A DNA stretch of 64,000 nucleotides from Pachyseris speciosa (lineage: Eukaryota > Cnidaria > Anthozoa > Scleractinia > Pachyseridae), in contig JAEMWC010000002.1 in NCBI GenBank assembly GCA_016490735.1, positions 2,192,501-2,256,500 of the forward strand, read 5' to 3'. Below are positions 1 to 11,473 of this stretch, in pieces. Within the stretch, counting starts at the first letter, position 1. Every line of letters starts with the position of its first letter. Under the pieces are notes generated by a model that ran no database searches, was not told where the DNA came from, and saw nothing but the letters and a program-made list of their open reading frames with translations. Position numbers and translations under genes: made by a program.

Positions 1-92
1 TACGTTTGTATCAAAACAAGGTCACCACTAGCCTCGCATTCAGTGAAAGGCCAGGGTACTGAGCAAAGAACTGTAAAATGGTCTTTAAGGAC
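1..92. repeat. Right half of a MITE, cut by the window edge
   Basis: The first 92 bases match 58745-58827, the right half of a complete foldback MITE at 58596-58827. Shared words include GGTCACCACTAGCCTCGC and CTGTAAAATGGTCT. The left half would lie before position 1. Confidence 0.7.
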
Positions 93-403
93 CTTGTAAA
101 AGGAAAGGAGTTTTTGTCTCAACATCAAAACCACGGCTACAGAGAGGTGGAGTCTTAACTGCGATCTTAAAGATATAATAGTCAAGAGCACAAGCATCTA
201 GCCGCAGTCTGGCATTAATTACGGAGGAATACCTGTCAAAAGCATGGCAACAGTCAAAAGGCAAAAAATACTCTGCAACATTATAATAGTTTATTGCTAG
301 AATTATTGAGGGTGTTCAGAATATGAAGGGTGGGAAACAGAATAGAAACTTGAAGAGGGACGTTTTTTCCTAAGCAGTGACTTCTGGGTTCATAACAAAA
401 ATT

Positions 404-1215
404 GGAACCATTTTCCAAGGACTTTTAAAGGACCAAATTTGATTTTCAAGGACCATCACCATGTAATTTTAATGGTGGCAAGATAAATAATAAGCATATG
501 CACATTCCAAACTAACAGATTTTTTAAGTTTTTGCTCTATCTCCTTCTCTAGGTTTTCCAGTTCAGTTGTCTTTTCTTTGGACGTTCTCCGAAGAGAATT
601 TGATTGTATCACAAAACTTATACTTCAACTTGATTCAGCCTTCTCAGCCAAATTATTCGCTAACCTAAAGAGGTGATGTCTTCAGTCAATCTCCTCTTTT
701 TTTCTTTCAGCTCCTCAATTTCATCCAACAAAGACTTTCTCTTTCCACTTTCTTGTGTGAGCGTAATGCACTCTTACCCATCCTTGTTACTGCACAGAAC
801 GTAAAATGCTGTGTAAATCATCTTTAACTTGCCTGACCCATTTATATGGCATTATTTGCTACACGAGGGCCCACCAAAGCACAAACGAGAACACTCCCAA
901 GAGCGTGAAAAGTTATACACACAACCGCTGGTCAATCTGGTTTTGGCTCGCATTTGAGCTCCTTTGCAATTGGGTCGCTATCATCTTATTATCTTAGCTT
1001 ATTTCGCAGTGTTTGCAACAACATCAGAAAAGGAATAATACCAAAGTCTATGCAGAACAACTTTGCTTTTGGCTTCACCACATTCGAAGGTTGGAAAAAT
1101 TCAAGGAGCTTTTCAAGGACTCATTACAAAGAAATGCAAGAACTTTACAAGGATAAATGGAGTTCAAGGACTTTTCAAGGACTCCCCCTGAAATTCAAGG
1201 ACCTTTCAAGACTGT
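404..1215. repeat. Region with iterated TTCAAGGAC motifs around a gene remnant
   Basis: Short motifs of the form TTCAAGGACT or TTTAAAGGACC recur at about 412-465 and more densely at 1098-1210. They flank a coiled-coil remnant read on the minus strand. The pattern suggests the subterminal repeats of a decayed DNA transposon, but no terminal inverted repeat was identified. Confidence 0.3.
508..775 (-). pseudogene. Remnant of a coiled-coil protein
   Basis: Read on the minus strand, this stretch gives ITLTQESGKRKSLLDEIEEL followed by KEKKRRLTEDITSL, then after a stop SNSLRRTSKEKTTELENLEK. The charge pattern and leucine spacing are those of a coiled coil. The frame is broken by at least one stop and one shift, so it cannot be translated whole. 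The SNSLRR segment resembles, from memory, unnamed lineage-expanded cnidarian proteins; no family name can be given. A transposon-borne accessory protein is possible given the repeats around it. Confidence 0.35.
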
Positions 1216-1259
1216 GCGAACCGTGGATGGCAATTAGGGATTCATTCCCTTGGGATTAA

Positions 1260-1718
1260 CAAAAATATGTTGTTTTTCGGCTTTCCATTTTACAAAAGGT
1301 TTTTGACTTGTTTTAAATACTTCCCCAACTCATTAATAATTCATAAGTTCGATAGCAAATAAAAAATGGCTAAGTTCGTCAAGTGCATGAGTTTTGATAC
1401 CCAATGAAAACACAGTTCAAAACCACACTTGACATATTAAAACCACGCGTGGTTTTCATCTGTCATCTCATTGGACATCAGGATTCATGCATCAAAACAA
1501 AACAAATTAAAGACAAGAACAATACGTCTAATTAGCATCAGCTATACAGTGATAGTTTGTTTTTTTCATTTTCAAAAAGGTTTACGTCATGATTTGTAAA
1601 CTTGGCGAACCAGTAGTTAAAAAGATACGGCATCCATTTACGATATTTCATAATCTACAGGATTTATCTTGTACAAGTCATAATCTTTGTAAAGACCGCT
1701 AATGCTCTAAAATCGGTA
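1260..1718. other. No gene seen; one foldback-like stretch
   Basis: Between about 1380 and 1495 words such as GCATGAGTTTTGATACCC and their rough reverse complement (TCATGCATCAAAAC) face each other around a palindromic ACCACGCGTGGT. This may be a decayed MITE. Nothing else is recognised. Confidence 0.3.
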
Positions 1719-1877
1719 CTAAATTCGTCTCTCTTTCCAACTGCCATTGTTGAAAATGTTCAAAGCCCGTCTTCTGTATTTTGTTGAAGCTGTAACGGCT
1801 TCGTCAGCTAAAAGCTGCTCCTCAGATAAAGTATAAGGCGGACGAAAACGACTCGCTCCGTCATTGATCTCTGCCAT
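1719..1877 (-). pseudogene. Short fragment resembling the N-terminus of DUF3504-type (Crypton-derived) proteins
   Basis: From an ATG at 1877 the minus strand reads MAEINDGASRFRPPYTLSEE and ends in ASTKYRRRALNIFNNG-SWKERRI before a stop. The segment LLADEAVTASTKYRRRALNI resembles, from memory, the conserved 'S-T-K-Y...A-L-x-I-F' block at the start of cnidarian DUF3504/KCTD1-like tyrosine-recombinase relatives. Only about 52 codons are open and no splice partner was found. It may be a first exon, a relic or a chance frame. Confidence 0.3.
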
Positions 1878-2480
1878 CACTGTGTCAGCTACAATGAATG
1901 ACTGCTGACGCGAAACAAACAACTCACAAAATATATGCAGGCAAAGAGTTGTGGAAAATGCGAAAGAATGTATGCGCTGTTGCTCGTTAAAACAATTGTT
2001 TCTAATTATACAGAGAATATATTTGCTATTTTGCATTGTATTTTTATGCGTGTTTGACAAGCCATCTCAAAAACTCGCGAGTGGTTCGTGTTTCATCATG
2101 CTCGAAACAATAAAAGCACTCCGCCTTCGGCGTCGTGCTTTCATCTGTTTCTCGGTGTTTCGAACCCCTGATGAAACACTAGCACTCGTTTTTGATGTAT
2201 TCAGACATCAAGTAATTTTAGGCGATTCTTTTGCATTGTTTTCTTCCTTTTTGCTGCAAGACAAAACTTTTCACCTCTGCTACATAGGCTTGTTTTTTAA
2301 AAGTTCAAGTTTCAACTCGTTTCTATCATGAACATTCGTGGCTGAAGATATGCACTTATTCAGTTTCATTGCGCTAGTGGAGCACTAGTCGACAAAACTG
2401 GGCCGTTCTGTTTGGTTTCCTTCGATACAAAACACCTCCCATGGCCTGTTTCATCTCTAATGACTATTAAAGAGCTGTAG
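1878..2480. other. No gene seen
   Basis: AT-rich sequence with open frames on both strands, none with recognisable protein features. Confidence 0.3.
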
Positions 2481-3953
2481 TGATCTTTCCCTTTGAGGCG
2501 CCTAATCAAGGGAAGCGAGAAGGATATTGAGTCTCGTTATCCTGAGTTCGAGCATCTATGGCACGAGATTAAGGGCCGTAATAAACACAGCCAGCTTCTT
2601 CTGGGAACGATTTATAGATCCTCCAGAATCCTTATCAACCAGCAGTGGCTATCGCAAATGGAAGATTTGCTTACCGACTTAACAACATCATGGAACTGAC
2701 TATTAGCATTATTAACTGGGGATTTCAACATCGATTTACTTCAACCTGATTTAACGTTAACAAAACGGTATTTAGACCTGCTTGACATGTTTAATCTGTC
2801 ACAGCATGTTATAAAGATGCAACAAGAACCACTCCAACATCACGGACTCACATTGATCACATTATTTCAAACAATCCCAAGAGAGTAACACATACTGGCG
2901 TTCTACCGTGCTCCAATATAAGCGCCGGATCACGACGGTCAGTATGCCTGTCTTACTATTCGTGCGGATAGATTTGTTCCTCGTTACAAGGTTTTAAGGA
3001 GTGAACGCAACTTTGAGGTAGAAAGTTGAACAACTACCTCTCAGCATTATCTATGGTATCGATGATCCTAACGACAAGCCGGAAATATTCAACACACTTG
3101 TAACTGAATGCATTAAAACGCATCAAGATTACCCGTCCACCCGCGCCATGGCTACATCTTGATAAAATAATAAGCCTCCATACGGAAAGGAACATGTTAC
3201 GTCACAACGCCCACGAAATTAATACTCCACAGGTATGGGAAGCATTCCGCAAAGTGCGTTGTCTTCTAAAAGAAAAGATCAAAGCGGCAAAACAACACTT
3301 CATTAACAAAGCCTTATCATCTTCTAAACCTAAAGAAGTTTGGCGAGTAATACACCAAATCCTTCACCCTTCGTTACAGAGACTTGATCGGTGAACAGCC
3401 TTAATAGATACTTTGCAAACTCAGCGCAGTCTCCGATCTACCAACGTCGATCCCAAAGATGACTTAATCAGTTTCATTAATCAGAACAGGAAGAGGAAGC
3501 CTTCAAGCTGCGGCTTGTCACACCAAGTGAGGTAGCAAGGGAGATAAATAGGATTCGGAATGATACAGTACATCCACCGGCCCAGATCAAATAATAGGGA
3601 TCATCGCTTGTCCACTTACCAATGTTATCAATACCTTTATAGAGATCTCATCTTTTCCAGACGCATGGAAGATTGCTAAGATAACACCATTACCAAAGAA
3701 TGAAAGTATTGCAAGTGAATCAGGCATGAGGCCCATATCCATTTTGCCGGTACTATCGAAAATATTTGAAAGACTTGTTCATCAACAGGTTGTGTCTTTT
3801 ATCGATTCACAGGACTTACTCAAAGATAACATATCAGGCTTAAGGAAAGGGTACTCGACAACTACTGCGCTCGTAAGGATAAGGGATGGCATTATCAAAG
3901 CCATGAAAAGGGGAGAGGTTACACTTATGATCCTCTCCGACTTCTCAAAAGCA

Positions 3954-5118
3954 CTGTCAGTTAATTATCCGATGGTCCAGTTAAGAAACATTTCAAAGCA
4001 CTGTCTGTTTGTTGATTCAGGACGCCGGCTGCATAGTACAGTAATTGATTTTGCAAAGACACTTGTTGTGGTTTCGCTTCATGTCTTTATTGTGTTCTAC
4101 ATCCCAGGACGTTCGAGAACATGCTTAATCAGATTTCATTTCTGTCGGGTATATGATCAACGCTTCGGTGCACGTGCCCCATTTCAGTGAAAATCGAGCA
4201 TGTATAAATTAGCCTGGAAACAGGCTCCGCAGTGGGATTTTAAAGATCGGGGCGAAAATAATCGGCAAGCGAAGCAAGCCGCCAGTCCCCCGCTCGGCTC
4301 GCTTCGCTCACCGATTTTTTTTGGCCACGTTCCTTCTTTTCGCTCCTCAACCTCACTGCGGAGCCTAGTCCCTGGCTAGTATAATTCAATTGTATAATCA
4401 CAAATACAACGGAGAATTAAAATACACACATATCAGTTAAGACATAACTGAAATATTCCGCAGTTGATTTCGTTATCTTTTGAAATAAAAGTCTTTTGTT
4501 CACTGAGCACTCTCATTTAAAATTGTACCCAGAATACTAGAAGTGTTTCTTTCTCACATTCATGGGATCAGCCGACTGGCCTGTGGCAGGCGAGAAACGC
4601 GGTGATGTGGTTGAAATCGGAGCAGGGGTCAAAGATCATCCGAAACTTGTCACCGTCGTGTGAGCTGTGACTCCTACGCGTTCGGAAAATATGGCTAAAC
4701 TGTCTTGTTCTTATTTCATTGGTATCATTTGTGAACGTTCTTGGAGTTACTAAAGATAAGAACAAACACAACGATCTGTAAAGACGGAAGGAAAAACGAG
4801 ATAGGTTTGGATCGTGGTGTGATAACACTGATTGACTGCTTCACATCAGTTGCACAAACTGTGTGACCACGTTTACCTTTTTAAAGTTAATCAGATGATG
4901 ATAGTTGCGAGCCATGATTTAAGGCTTTGATTAAAATAATCGCAATTCATGCCAATACCCTATCCATACCATTTCACCGTCCATGCCATTCCTTATTTTT
5001 TGTTCGGGATCATTTGCGGTCCTGGGATCATTTGCGGACCCGTACAGTCCGGCTCAATTCTCTTGGGTTTTCACAATTGAAATGTTTCTTAACTGGACCA
5101 TCGGATAATTAACTGACA
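3954..5118. mobile_element. DNA element with about 40-bp terminal inverted repeats, inserted in the LINE
   Basis: TGTCAGTTAATTATCCGATG near 3955 continues through GTCCAGTTAAGAAACATTTC. The exact reverse complement ends near 5118 (CATCGGATAATTAACTGACA). The two arms bracket about 1.16 kb with no transposase, and lie between the two halves of the LINE reverse transcriptase. No clear target-site duplication was found; some LINE sequence was lost at the junction. Confidence 0.8.
4211..4377. repeat. Nested MITE with AGCCTGG ends
   Basis: AGCCTGGAAACAGGCTCCGC at 4211 faces GCGGAGCCTAGTCCCTGGCT, ending at 4377. Together they form a 167-bp foldback inside the larger TIR element. The centre is GC-rich and itself partly palindromic. 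Confidence 0.75.
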
Positions 5119-6135
5119 GGTGGCATTTTGTCCAAATAGACGATAAAACATCAGACCGTCGTAAAGTTGACTTCGGAGTCCCACAAGGATCGATTATGGG
5201 ACTTTTACTATTCAATCTCTATGTTGCAGATCTCCATAGCCACGTTAACATGCACTGTCACCAACACGCAGATGATACAACATTGTATGTGAACGAGGGT
5301 CTTGTCTACAAAACAGTTGTCATCTACCCACGTCCTACAAGACTTAAATATGAAGATTGCTGTAAATAACGAGAACATTGAGTGTGTTCCTAGTGCTAAA
5401 CTATCGGGAACGTACATTATTCAACATCTGAAATGGAAAGATAACGTTAAGTGCATTTGTAACTCTCGTTACGCTACATTAGCAATGCTTCGCAAGGTCA
5501 AAAATCTGTTTCCTTTCCTTGTTAGGAAAAACCTTGCTCAAGCACTTGTTCTATCGAAATTATATTATAATGACATTCTTCATCACTCGCTACCGGAATA
5601 TTTAACAGCACGTCTTCATAGAGTACAAAGCTTTGTCAACGGTAACTCAGATATGCAACAACGCCTGACATTTTGAAATTGAATTGGTTACCGGCGGCGA
5701 CTGAACAACGGGAATATAATGTACACACAAGAGTCTATACACCTTAAACTGGCCAAATTATTTAAGACTAGAGACTTACGAAAATAACCGAAACTTACGC
5801 TCCAGCAAGGGTATACAGCTTCAGAGATCATTGATCTTCAATACTTTTCAAGATGAAGCTGCTGATTTATTTAATAGCCTTCCCCTTTCTATAAGAAACT
5901 GCACGGACTCAATTTTTTTCAGAGACAAAGAAATTACTACAAGACAAACCACAAAGCCAGGTCCAGACTGTAATATATACAGTCAACCCTCCGCTAACCG
6001 ACACTCTCGTAAGCGCTCAGCCCTACTTACTGACACATTTTTCAATTCCCCTTTTTTACCTCCCAGTCAAACTGTATTTACAGATCCCCGTAAGCGGACA
6101 CTCTCTCATAAGCGGACGCGGACACTTTTGACCAA

Positions 6136-6185
6136 AAAAAAAAAATTAAAATAAAATAAAATAAAATAAAATAAAATAAAATAAA
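6136..6185. repeat. Microsatellite (AAAAT)n
   Basis: An A-run followed by about eight AAAAT units. Confidence 0.9.
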
Positions 6186-6296
6186 TATTTTGGATTTTTC
6201 TTTTGTTTACTCTCTCTCGTAAGCGGACACCCCATGTATATGGGAATGAAATTTGTCTTTAATTTGCAATTAATCAACTTACTGAATGACCTTTGT

Positions 6297-7683
6297 CAGA
6301 GCAACAAAACAGTGGAGATCACAGGCTTCCCAAGCTCAAAATTCGACTCTGTATCAGCTTGTTTATATAGAGAATTGTATGGGAAAGTCGCCGGTTTGTA
6401 AAAAATATGTGTAAATAACTATATCTCATCAGAAATAAAGTTTTCCTACATCAAATATGTCGCGTACTTGTCTCTTGTGCCGATTTTGAAGCCATTCTGA
6501 CGCCGTTTAGTGAAGTTTTCCGAAATCGTTGTCTCTCCTTCTAAAAGAAGTAGAAGGCAGACCACTCCATCGATCGCATCAATCGCTGGCCAGACGTCAC
6601 TCCACAAATCGCTCTCTCCTCGAAAGGAAAAGTCCCGAATCGCAATAAAACCAACAGTTCCATAAAGCCCAATAAATTTCACTCCATCTACGTGTGCTTC
6701 GGCGGTCAAAAGACTCGTGAAGAACGAAAATCTTGGCTTGAAGTTCGCCTCTTCGGCTTTCCTGATATGCTTGTGACCGACCTCGCGACAACGGCCGTTA
6801 ACGCAAGGTCAAGTAGCTGGTTTCTGATTGGTCCATTTGAATTAAGTCACGCGCTGACAACACGACCCTCCACCGGAGGGAAAGGTACATTTTGTCGCGA
6901 ATCAAGTGTCACACTAGGGCTGCAGCTGGTTTGTAACCGTTACAGAGTTCACAACTATCAAGCAAATTTAGAACGATAAGATTAGATCTTCAGCATGAGA
7001 TAGTTATCGTTCTAAATTTGCTTGATAGTTGTGAACTCTGTAACGGTTACAAACCAGCTGCAGCCCTAGTGTGACACTTGATTCGCGACAAAATGTACCT
7101 TTCCCTCCGGTGGAGGGTTGTGTTGTCAGCGCGTGACTTAATTCAAATGGACCAATCAGAAACCAGCTACTTGACCTTGCGTTAACGGCCGTTGTCGCGA
7201 GGTCGGTCACAAGCATATCAGGAAAGCCGAAGAGGCGAACTTCAAGCCAAGATTTTCGTTCTTCACGAGTCTTTTGACCGCCGAAGCACACGTAGATGGA
7301 GTGAAATTTATTGGGCTTTATGGAACTGTTGGTTTTATTGCGATTCGGGACTTTTCCTTTCGAGGAGAGAGCGATTTGTGGAGTGACGTCTGGCCAGCGA
7401 TCGATGCGATCGATGGAGTGGTCTGCCTTCTACTTCTTTTAGAAGGAGAGACAACGATTTCGAAAAACTTCACTAAACGGCGTCAGAATGGCTTCAAAAT
7501 CGGCACAAGTGACAAGTACGCGACACATTTGAGGTAGGAAAACTTTATTTCTGATTAGATAGTTATTTACACATTTTTTACAAACCGGCGGCTTTCCCAT
7601 ACAAATCTCTATATAAACAAGCTGATTTTGAGCTTGGGAAGCCTGTGTGGAGATCGGTTTTGTCAAATCTCCATTTGCCCGCG
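6297..7683. repeat. 1.4-kb near-perfect inverted repeat (palindrome)
   Basis: The sequence is symmetric about position 6991.5, with a spacer of about 24 bp (6980-7003). Arms of roughly 680 bp run 6297-6979 and 7004-7683. Identical frames therefore appear on both strands, for instance one starting MCFGGQKTREERKSW in each arm. Only scattered mismatches were seen in the inner part; divergence rises outward. A transcript would fold into a very long hairpin. Confidence 0.92.
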
Positions 7684-7989
7684 GATAAGAAAGCTGTCAA
7701 ACGAAAACAAAACAAACAACAACAACAGTCCGACGTAAAAACAATGTACAATACATACTGTATATTTCTTCTTTTTTATTCTCGACTTTGAACATTTGAC
7801 ATCAATAAAGAGTTTCAGTATGTGGCTATTTTTGGCTACCCAATTAAAACATGTAATTTACACCCGCTAATTAACTCTCACGTAAGCGACCGCTTATTGG
7901 AATAATTCTCGTAAGCGGACAGCTCTACTACCGGCCACCTTTTCCAATTCCCGAGGGTGTCCGCTTACGAGAGAGTTGACTATACACAT

Positions 7990-8172
7990 ATTTTTTTATT
8001 TTTTAGATAACTTTTATCAGTTATCAGTGTAAATAGTAATGATATAGCTTTTGATTTTGTTACTAGTTTTAATGTAGCTTTTCCTAGTTTGTTTTAATTG
8101 TAATCAACTTTAGTTAGATATTAACAGATGAAGAGGCACCTGTGGAAATACTGTTAATAAAACCGTTATCAT
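7990..8172 (+). repeat. Probable 3' tail of a retroelement
   Basis: T-rich sequence with spaced TAG/GTAA words, ending in CTGTTAATAAAACCG, looks like the 3' untranslated end of a LINE-type copy. No coding part is attached. Confidence 0.3.
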
Positions 8173-8173
8173 C

Positions 8174-8300
8174 ATCGTCTTTCGATACTTTTTTCCCTTC
8201 TTTTTCATTGGGTATTCTATTATTATTATCATCATATATTATAATATTCATCATCATCATCATCATCATTCGATACTTTTTTCCCTTCCTTTTCATTGGC
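8174..8300. repeat. Short duplication around (ATC)n microsatellite
   Basis: TTCGATACTTTTTTCCCTTC and the following TTTTTCATTGG occur twice (about 8180-8210 and 8268-8298), separated by ATT and ATC repeats. Another (ATC)n run lies at 8547-8570. Confidence 0.8.
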
Positions 8301-9178
8301 CCAGAGCCTACCACGTGACCTACAAATAACTGCCTACAAAATTTAATAATGGTTTGCTTGTGCGCAAAACCGTCCAACTGTGATTTTGCTGTAAATAATA
8401 TTCTGCTCATGCGTAGTTGCATCCACGCGTCCAAGCTTTTCAAATTCAGTGACAAATGGCAGATCGTTTCACGCTTCCTGACAATAATTATGAAAAACAA
8501 GCTCGGTGTTCGAATGATAAAACTATTATTGATCTCGGTTTTCACAAATATCATCATCATCATCATCATTAAATGTGATAATACCGTGTCTGTAGCTACA
8601 CGAACATGGACCCTGATGTTTATGAAGTAGAAAAATGTTTTCTTTCGCCTTTCCGTCCGTCTCCAAAAACAGAGTACTAGATCTTCTTGAGGGTCTTTCT
8701 TTTCATGTATAAGAAGTTTTTTAGTGTAGAGAAAACTAATTTTTAATGCTATTTCAAATAGCTATTTTAAATCTATCCAATAAAAGCTATTCTTCCTGAT
8801 ATTATATAAACCAATGGTAGTGGTACTTCGTACTAACGATATTCTGTGAGCAAATCTACCATGCATAAACTTGTCTTCTACTGAGAATTGCCATTTTTAA
8901 CACAATTCCTAAAACACAGGTTCTTGGTTAAAAGAAACCGATGTTCAAGGGTAATCTTCCAGAGATAAAAATTCTCTCTTGCCTTCTTTTTTCGCTTTTT
9001 AGATCACGAAAACTAGGATGGATTAAGCTGTGTTGCGACCCAAATCGGGTGACGTAATTTGTATAGTTTCAGCTTTCGCTTAGAGACGTAATATCACTCC
9101 TAGTACTTCTTTGCCTTTCTTAGTCGACTGGATAACGCATTTTGCATGAAAAGAAAGGTGGAAGTGGACTAATGAAGC
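8301..9178. other. No gene seen
   Basis: AT-rich spacer 3' of the kinase gene. No coding feature is recognised; it may include its 3' untranslated region. Confidence 0.3.
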
Positions 9179-9179
9179 T

Positions 9180-9360
9180 ATGGAGCGTTTTCATTCACGT
9201 GACTACCGGCCATATTGGGTTACTGAAACAAAAGAAGGTCTTTGCATACAAATAGAGTTTAATTCTCCGAGATTTAGCTTGGGACACCAATATTGTCACC
9301 GTATCTTTGTTTTGGGACACCAACATGGCCTCCGTGACGTCATGTGAAAACACTCTATGG
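9180..9360. repeat. MITE with TAGAGYGTTTTCA ends
   Basis: The left end GGAGCGTTTTCATTCACGTG mirrors the right end CATGTGAAAACACTCTAT. A second copy lies at 50191-50371. The interior repeats GGGACACCAA twice. The right arm carries GTGACGTCA. Confidence 0.8.
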
Positions 9361-9644
9361 CGACAGTTGAAAACAAGAGGAGTTGGCAAAAACTTCGCAG
9401 CGGGTGCAAATGACAAAATCTGATAATTTAAAACACAACAACTGAGCGTCTGTTAAAGAGTGTTCTGCAAACAAGCCTGTGCCAAAAGGATTTCGTCTTG
9501 CAATGTACTTGAGCTGAGAAATTCCTGAGCGGATTTTTCAAACCGCCCCTCACTAAAGAACACTTCGTCTTCGAAGTAATGAATTAAGACAGTACACAAA
9601 TTCAGTACATAAACAATCCACGAAATTTAAAAGGTGACGTTGGA

Positions 9645-11473
9645 TTACATATCCTTGTTTTCGAAATTGTCCATAATGTACTCCACTGCACGATTCAAGT
9701 CCCAACTACAGTGAGTCAACGTTCGTTTACAGAACTCTTCAGTTTTGCCCGTGATGTTGGCAAGCTTCTGCACCTTGATAACACGGACAACCTCTTCAAC
9801 ATCGCCCTGGTACTGCAGCAACGCAGCGTAACACCAGTCGCGAGAAACATCCTTACCGCACACCTCTTGAATTTTGTGAATGCCTGCGTCTATTTCCTCA
9901 CCGTATGACCCCTCGTCGCCTGCGCCTTCTGAATTGTGGGCTCTGGAAAATGGATCAACAAAGTTGGCTGCGACACTGTTAGGCTGGATTCTTGATTTAA
10001 GAAGTTCGGAAGCTGGATTAGTACGATTGAAAAGATTGGAAGAAGCACTAACAGGTTCAACAACTGGATTCACAGTTGATGCAGTACTCGGATTATCAAA
10101 TCCTAATAGCTGGTGAACGGCACTCAAGTCTCCATGGCGATCAAACAATGGCACAACACTGTAAGGAAGGGCATTGGTTTCTGTGGAGTGAAGCCCTGCC
10201 CGACACGAATTACCACCAAACAGGTCTTCATCGCGTTGTGGTGGCTGGTTTATGACTTCCGCTGGAATGTCTGAGTACATGGGAAGTGACAACGGTGTAG
10301 CATATCTGGGCTTCTCAGGTTGAGGTGTGTGTTTCTTTGGCGGAAGAGGTGGACAACGAAGGTCGGACAAATCGATTAAATCCACAGAGCTCTTGTCCCA
10401 ATGTGGTGCACTCCCGGATTGTTGAGAAAACTCAGAGGGGCCTGGCAGCTCAACTAGGGTAGAAGGATTATGAGACGCGCTCGACCTTTCCTGACCGTTG
10501 ACGACCTGGTAAGCAGCAGAATGAACAGCGCTTGCACCAGAGACACCATGAGTGACAAGGGATGGTGTGTCGCGACTGGTGGCTGTTAAATTTGCTTGTG
10601 ATGTTTGAGCCAACCGTTCGTCTGGTGCGATTTGATTGCCGCCAGTATATCTTGTTTCAGCATGTTTCTCTGAACGTTCGCTCACGGAGTTTAAATCAGC
10701 GAGTGGATCTGCTTTGTCAGATATAGAGTCCGTCACCTTTGTGGTCGATTTATAAGGCAAAGGGACTTCCGGTGGCACCTTCTCTACGGAATGAGTAATT
10801 TGGGGAGTTTCAGGGACTGTTTCGCAGACTGAACTGCAACGTCTCAAACCTTCTGCATCGTCACAGCTGGCGCTTGGCTCGGGAAACCCGTCCGAAGTGG
10901 GCCGTGACTTTTGTAGTGTTTTGCGACGGGGAGTGGGAATCGGTCTCTTTTTTGGTGTTGTTCCCTTTGGGTTGAGTGCTGTGACCTGTTCAGGTACGTC
11001 ACTGGTAGCTTCACCCGCGAGAGTCGCACTGTTCTCTTCAACTTTGTCAAGACGAGCAGGAATAGGTGGTGGGATCTTTTTGCCGTAAGCGTTCCCCTTT
11101 CGGCCAACCTGGACTGAACCATCATCTCTGGAACCTGTTGAGCATCGCCAGAGCAGATCATAATGTCCATCACGTTCTACAACTTCTGATTCTGACACTG
11201 ACCTTCCAGGCCTCGAGGATTGCAGGCCAAGTTGTTTTGATGTATTCTCTGGTTCCCCCGTGACGGGCTTCAAAGAGGAATACACATGGTCCATACTCTC
11301 GTAATCGTCTTCATCAAGTTCCGCGCCTGGTTCCATGGTCGCGTACTCGTTTGAATCCTGTCCAGCAGTCGCTGGCGCTGTAGCTACATCAGCCTTCCAA
11401 TCAGTCATGGCCGGGTAGGGGTCTGGGTAAAATGTGTAGTTAGGATTGAGGACAACTTCATCTTCAGCCAGCT
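9645..11473 (-). CDS. Terminal exon of the ACK/TNK kinase: tail and UBA
   Basis: One 1829-nt exon holds 608 residues plus the stop. It begins AG|CTG GCT; the preceding exon supplies the G, giving glutamate 418. Features in order: [12 protein letters not shown], acidic [15 protein letters not shown] with likely phospho-tyrosines, polyproline [11 protein letters not shown], a Ser/Thr-rich middle, [19 protein letters not shown] (clathrin box plus SH3 ligand), and a C-terminal region [15 protein letters not shown] ... [20 protein letters not shown] that matches the UBA arrangement of ACK1. A second AG at 11544 would put TGA in frame at once, so 11473 is the working acceptor. Confidence 0.92.

Larger units (their letters stand above)
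2480..5945 (+). pseudogene. Degenerate non-LTR retrotransposon (LINE) ORF2, interrupted
   Basis: Pieces of one LINE polyprotein lie in order on the plus strand. Endonuclease: SQLLLGTIYRSSRILINQQW near 2590-2650 and GDFNIDLLQPDLTLTKRYLD near 2720-2780. Reverse transcriptase fingers/palm: RPISILPVLSKIFERLVHQQ and GLRKGYSTTTALVRIRDGI (3729-3890), ending in SDFSKAL at 3955. After a 1.16-kb insertion it resumes with FGVPQGSIMGLLLFNLYVAD (about 5175-5230) and an HADDTTLYV box (about 5270). The tail carries LKLNWLPA and AADLFNSLPLSIRNCTDS (to about 5920). CR1/L2-like clades are the best fit. Stops, shifts and loss of the segment between the two RT halves make it dead. Confidence 0.85.
5980..7982. 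mobile_element. Non-autonomous pogo/Tigger-like element
   Basis: The left end reads TACAGTCAACCCTCCGCTAA. The right end, reverse-complemented, reads TAGTCAACTCTCTCGTAAGC. Both are flanked by TA. CAGTCAA ends are typical of pogo/Tigger-like Tc1/mariner relatives. The motif CTCGTAAGCGGACAC is iterated near both ends (about 6007, 6090, 6213 on the left; 7880, 7905, 7955 on the right), as expected for transposase-binding subterminal repeats. No transposase is present; the interior is a giant palindrome. Confidence 0.7.

Noticed and set aside
6446..7537. Matching frames of 64, 87 and 95 codons on both strands
   Set aside because: They are mirror images created by the palindrome, with no domain or codon evidence for a protein.
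8114..8569. 151-codon minus-strand frame with Met and Asp runs
   Set aside because: It is produced by (ATC)n microsatellites and repeated pyrimidine words.
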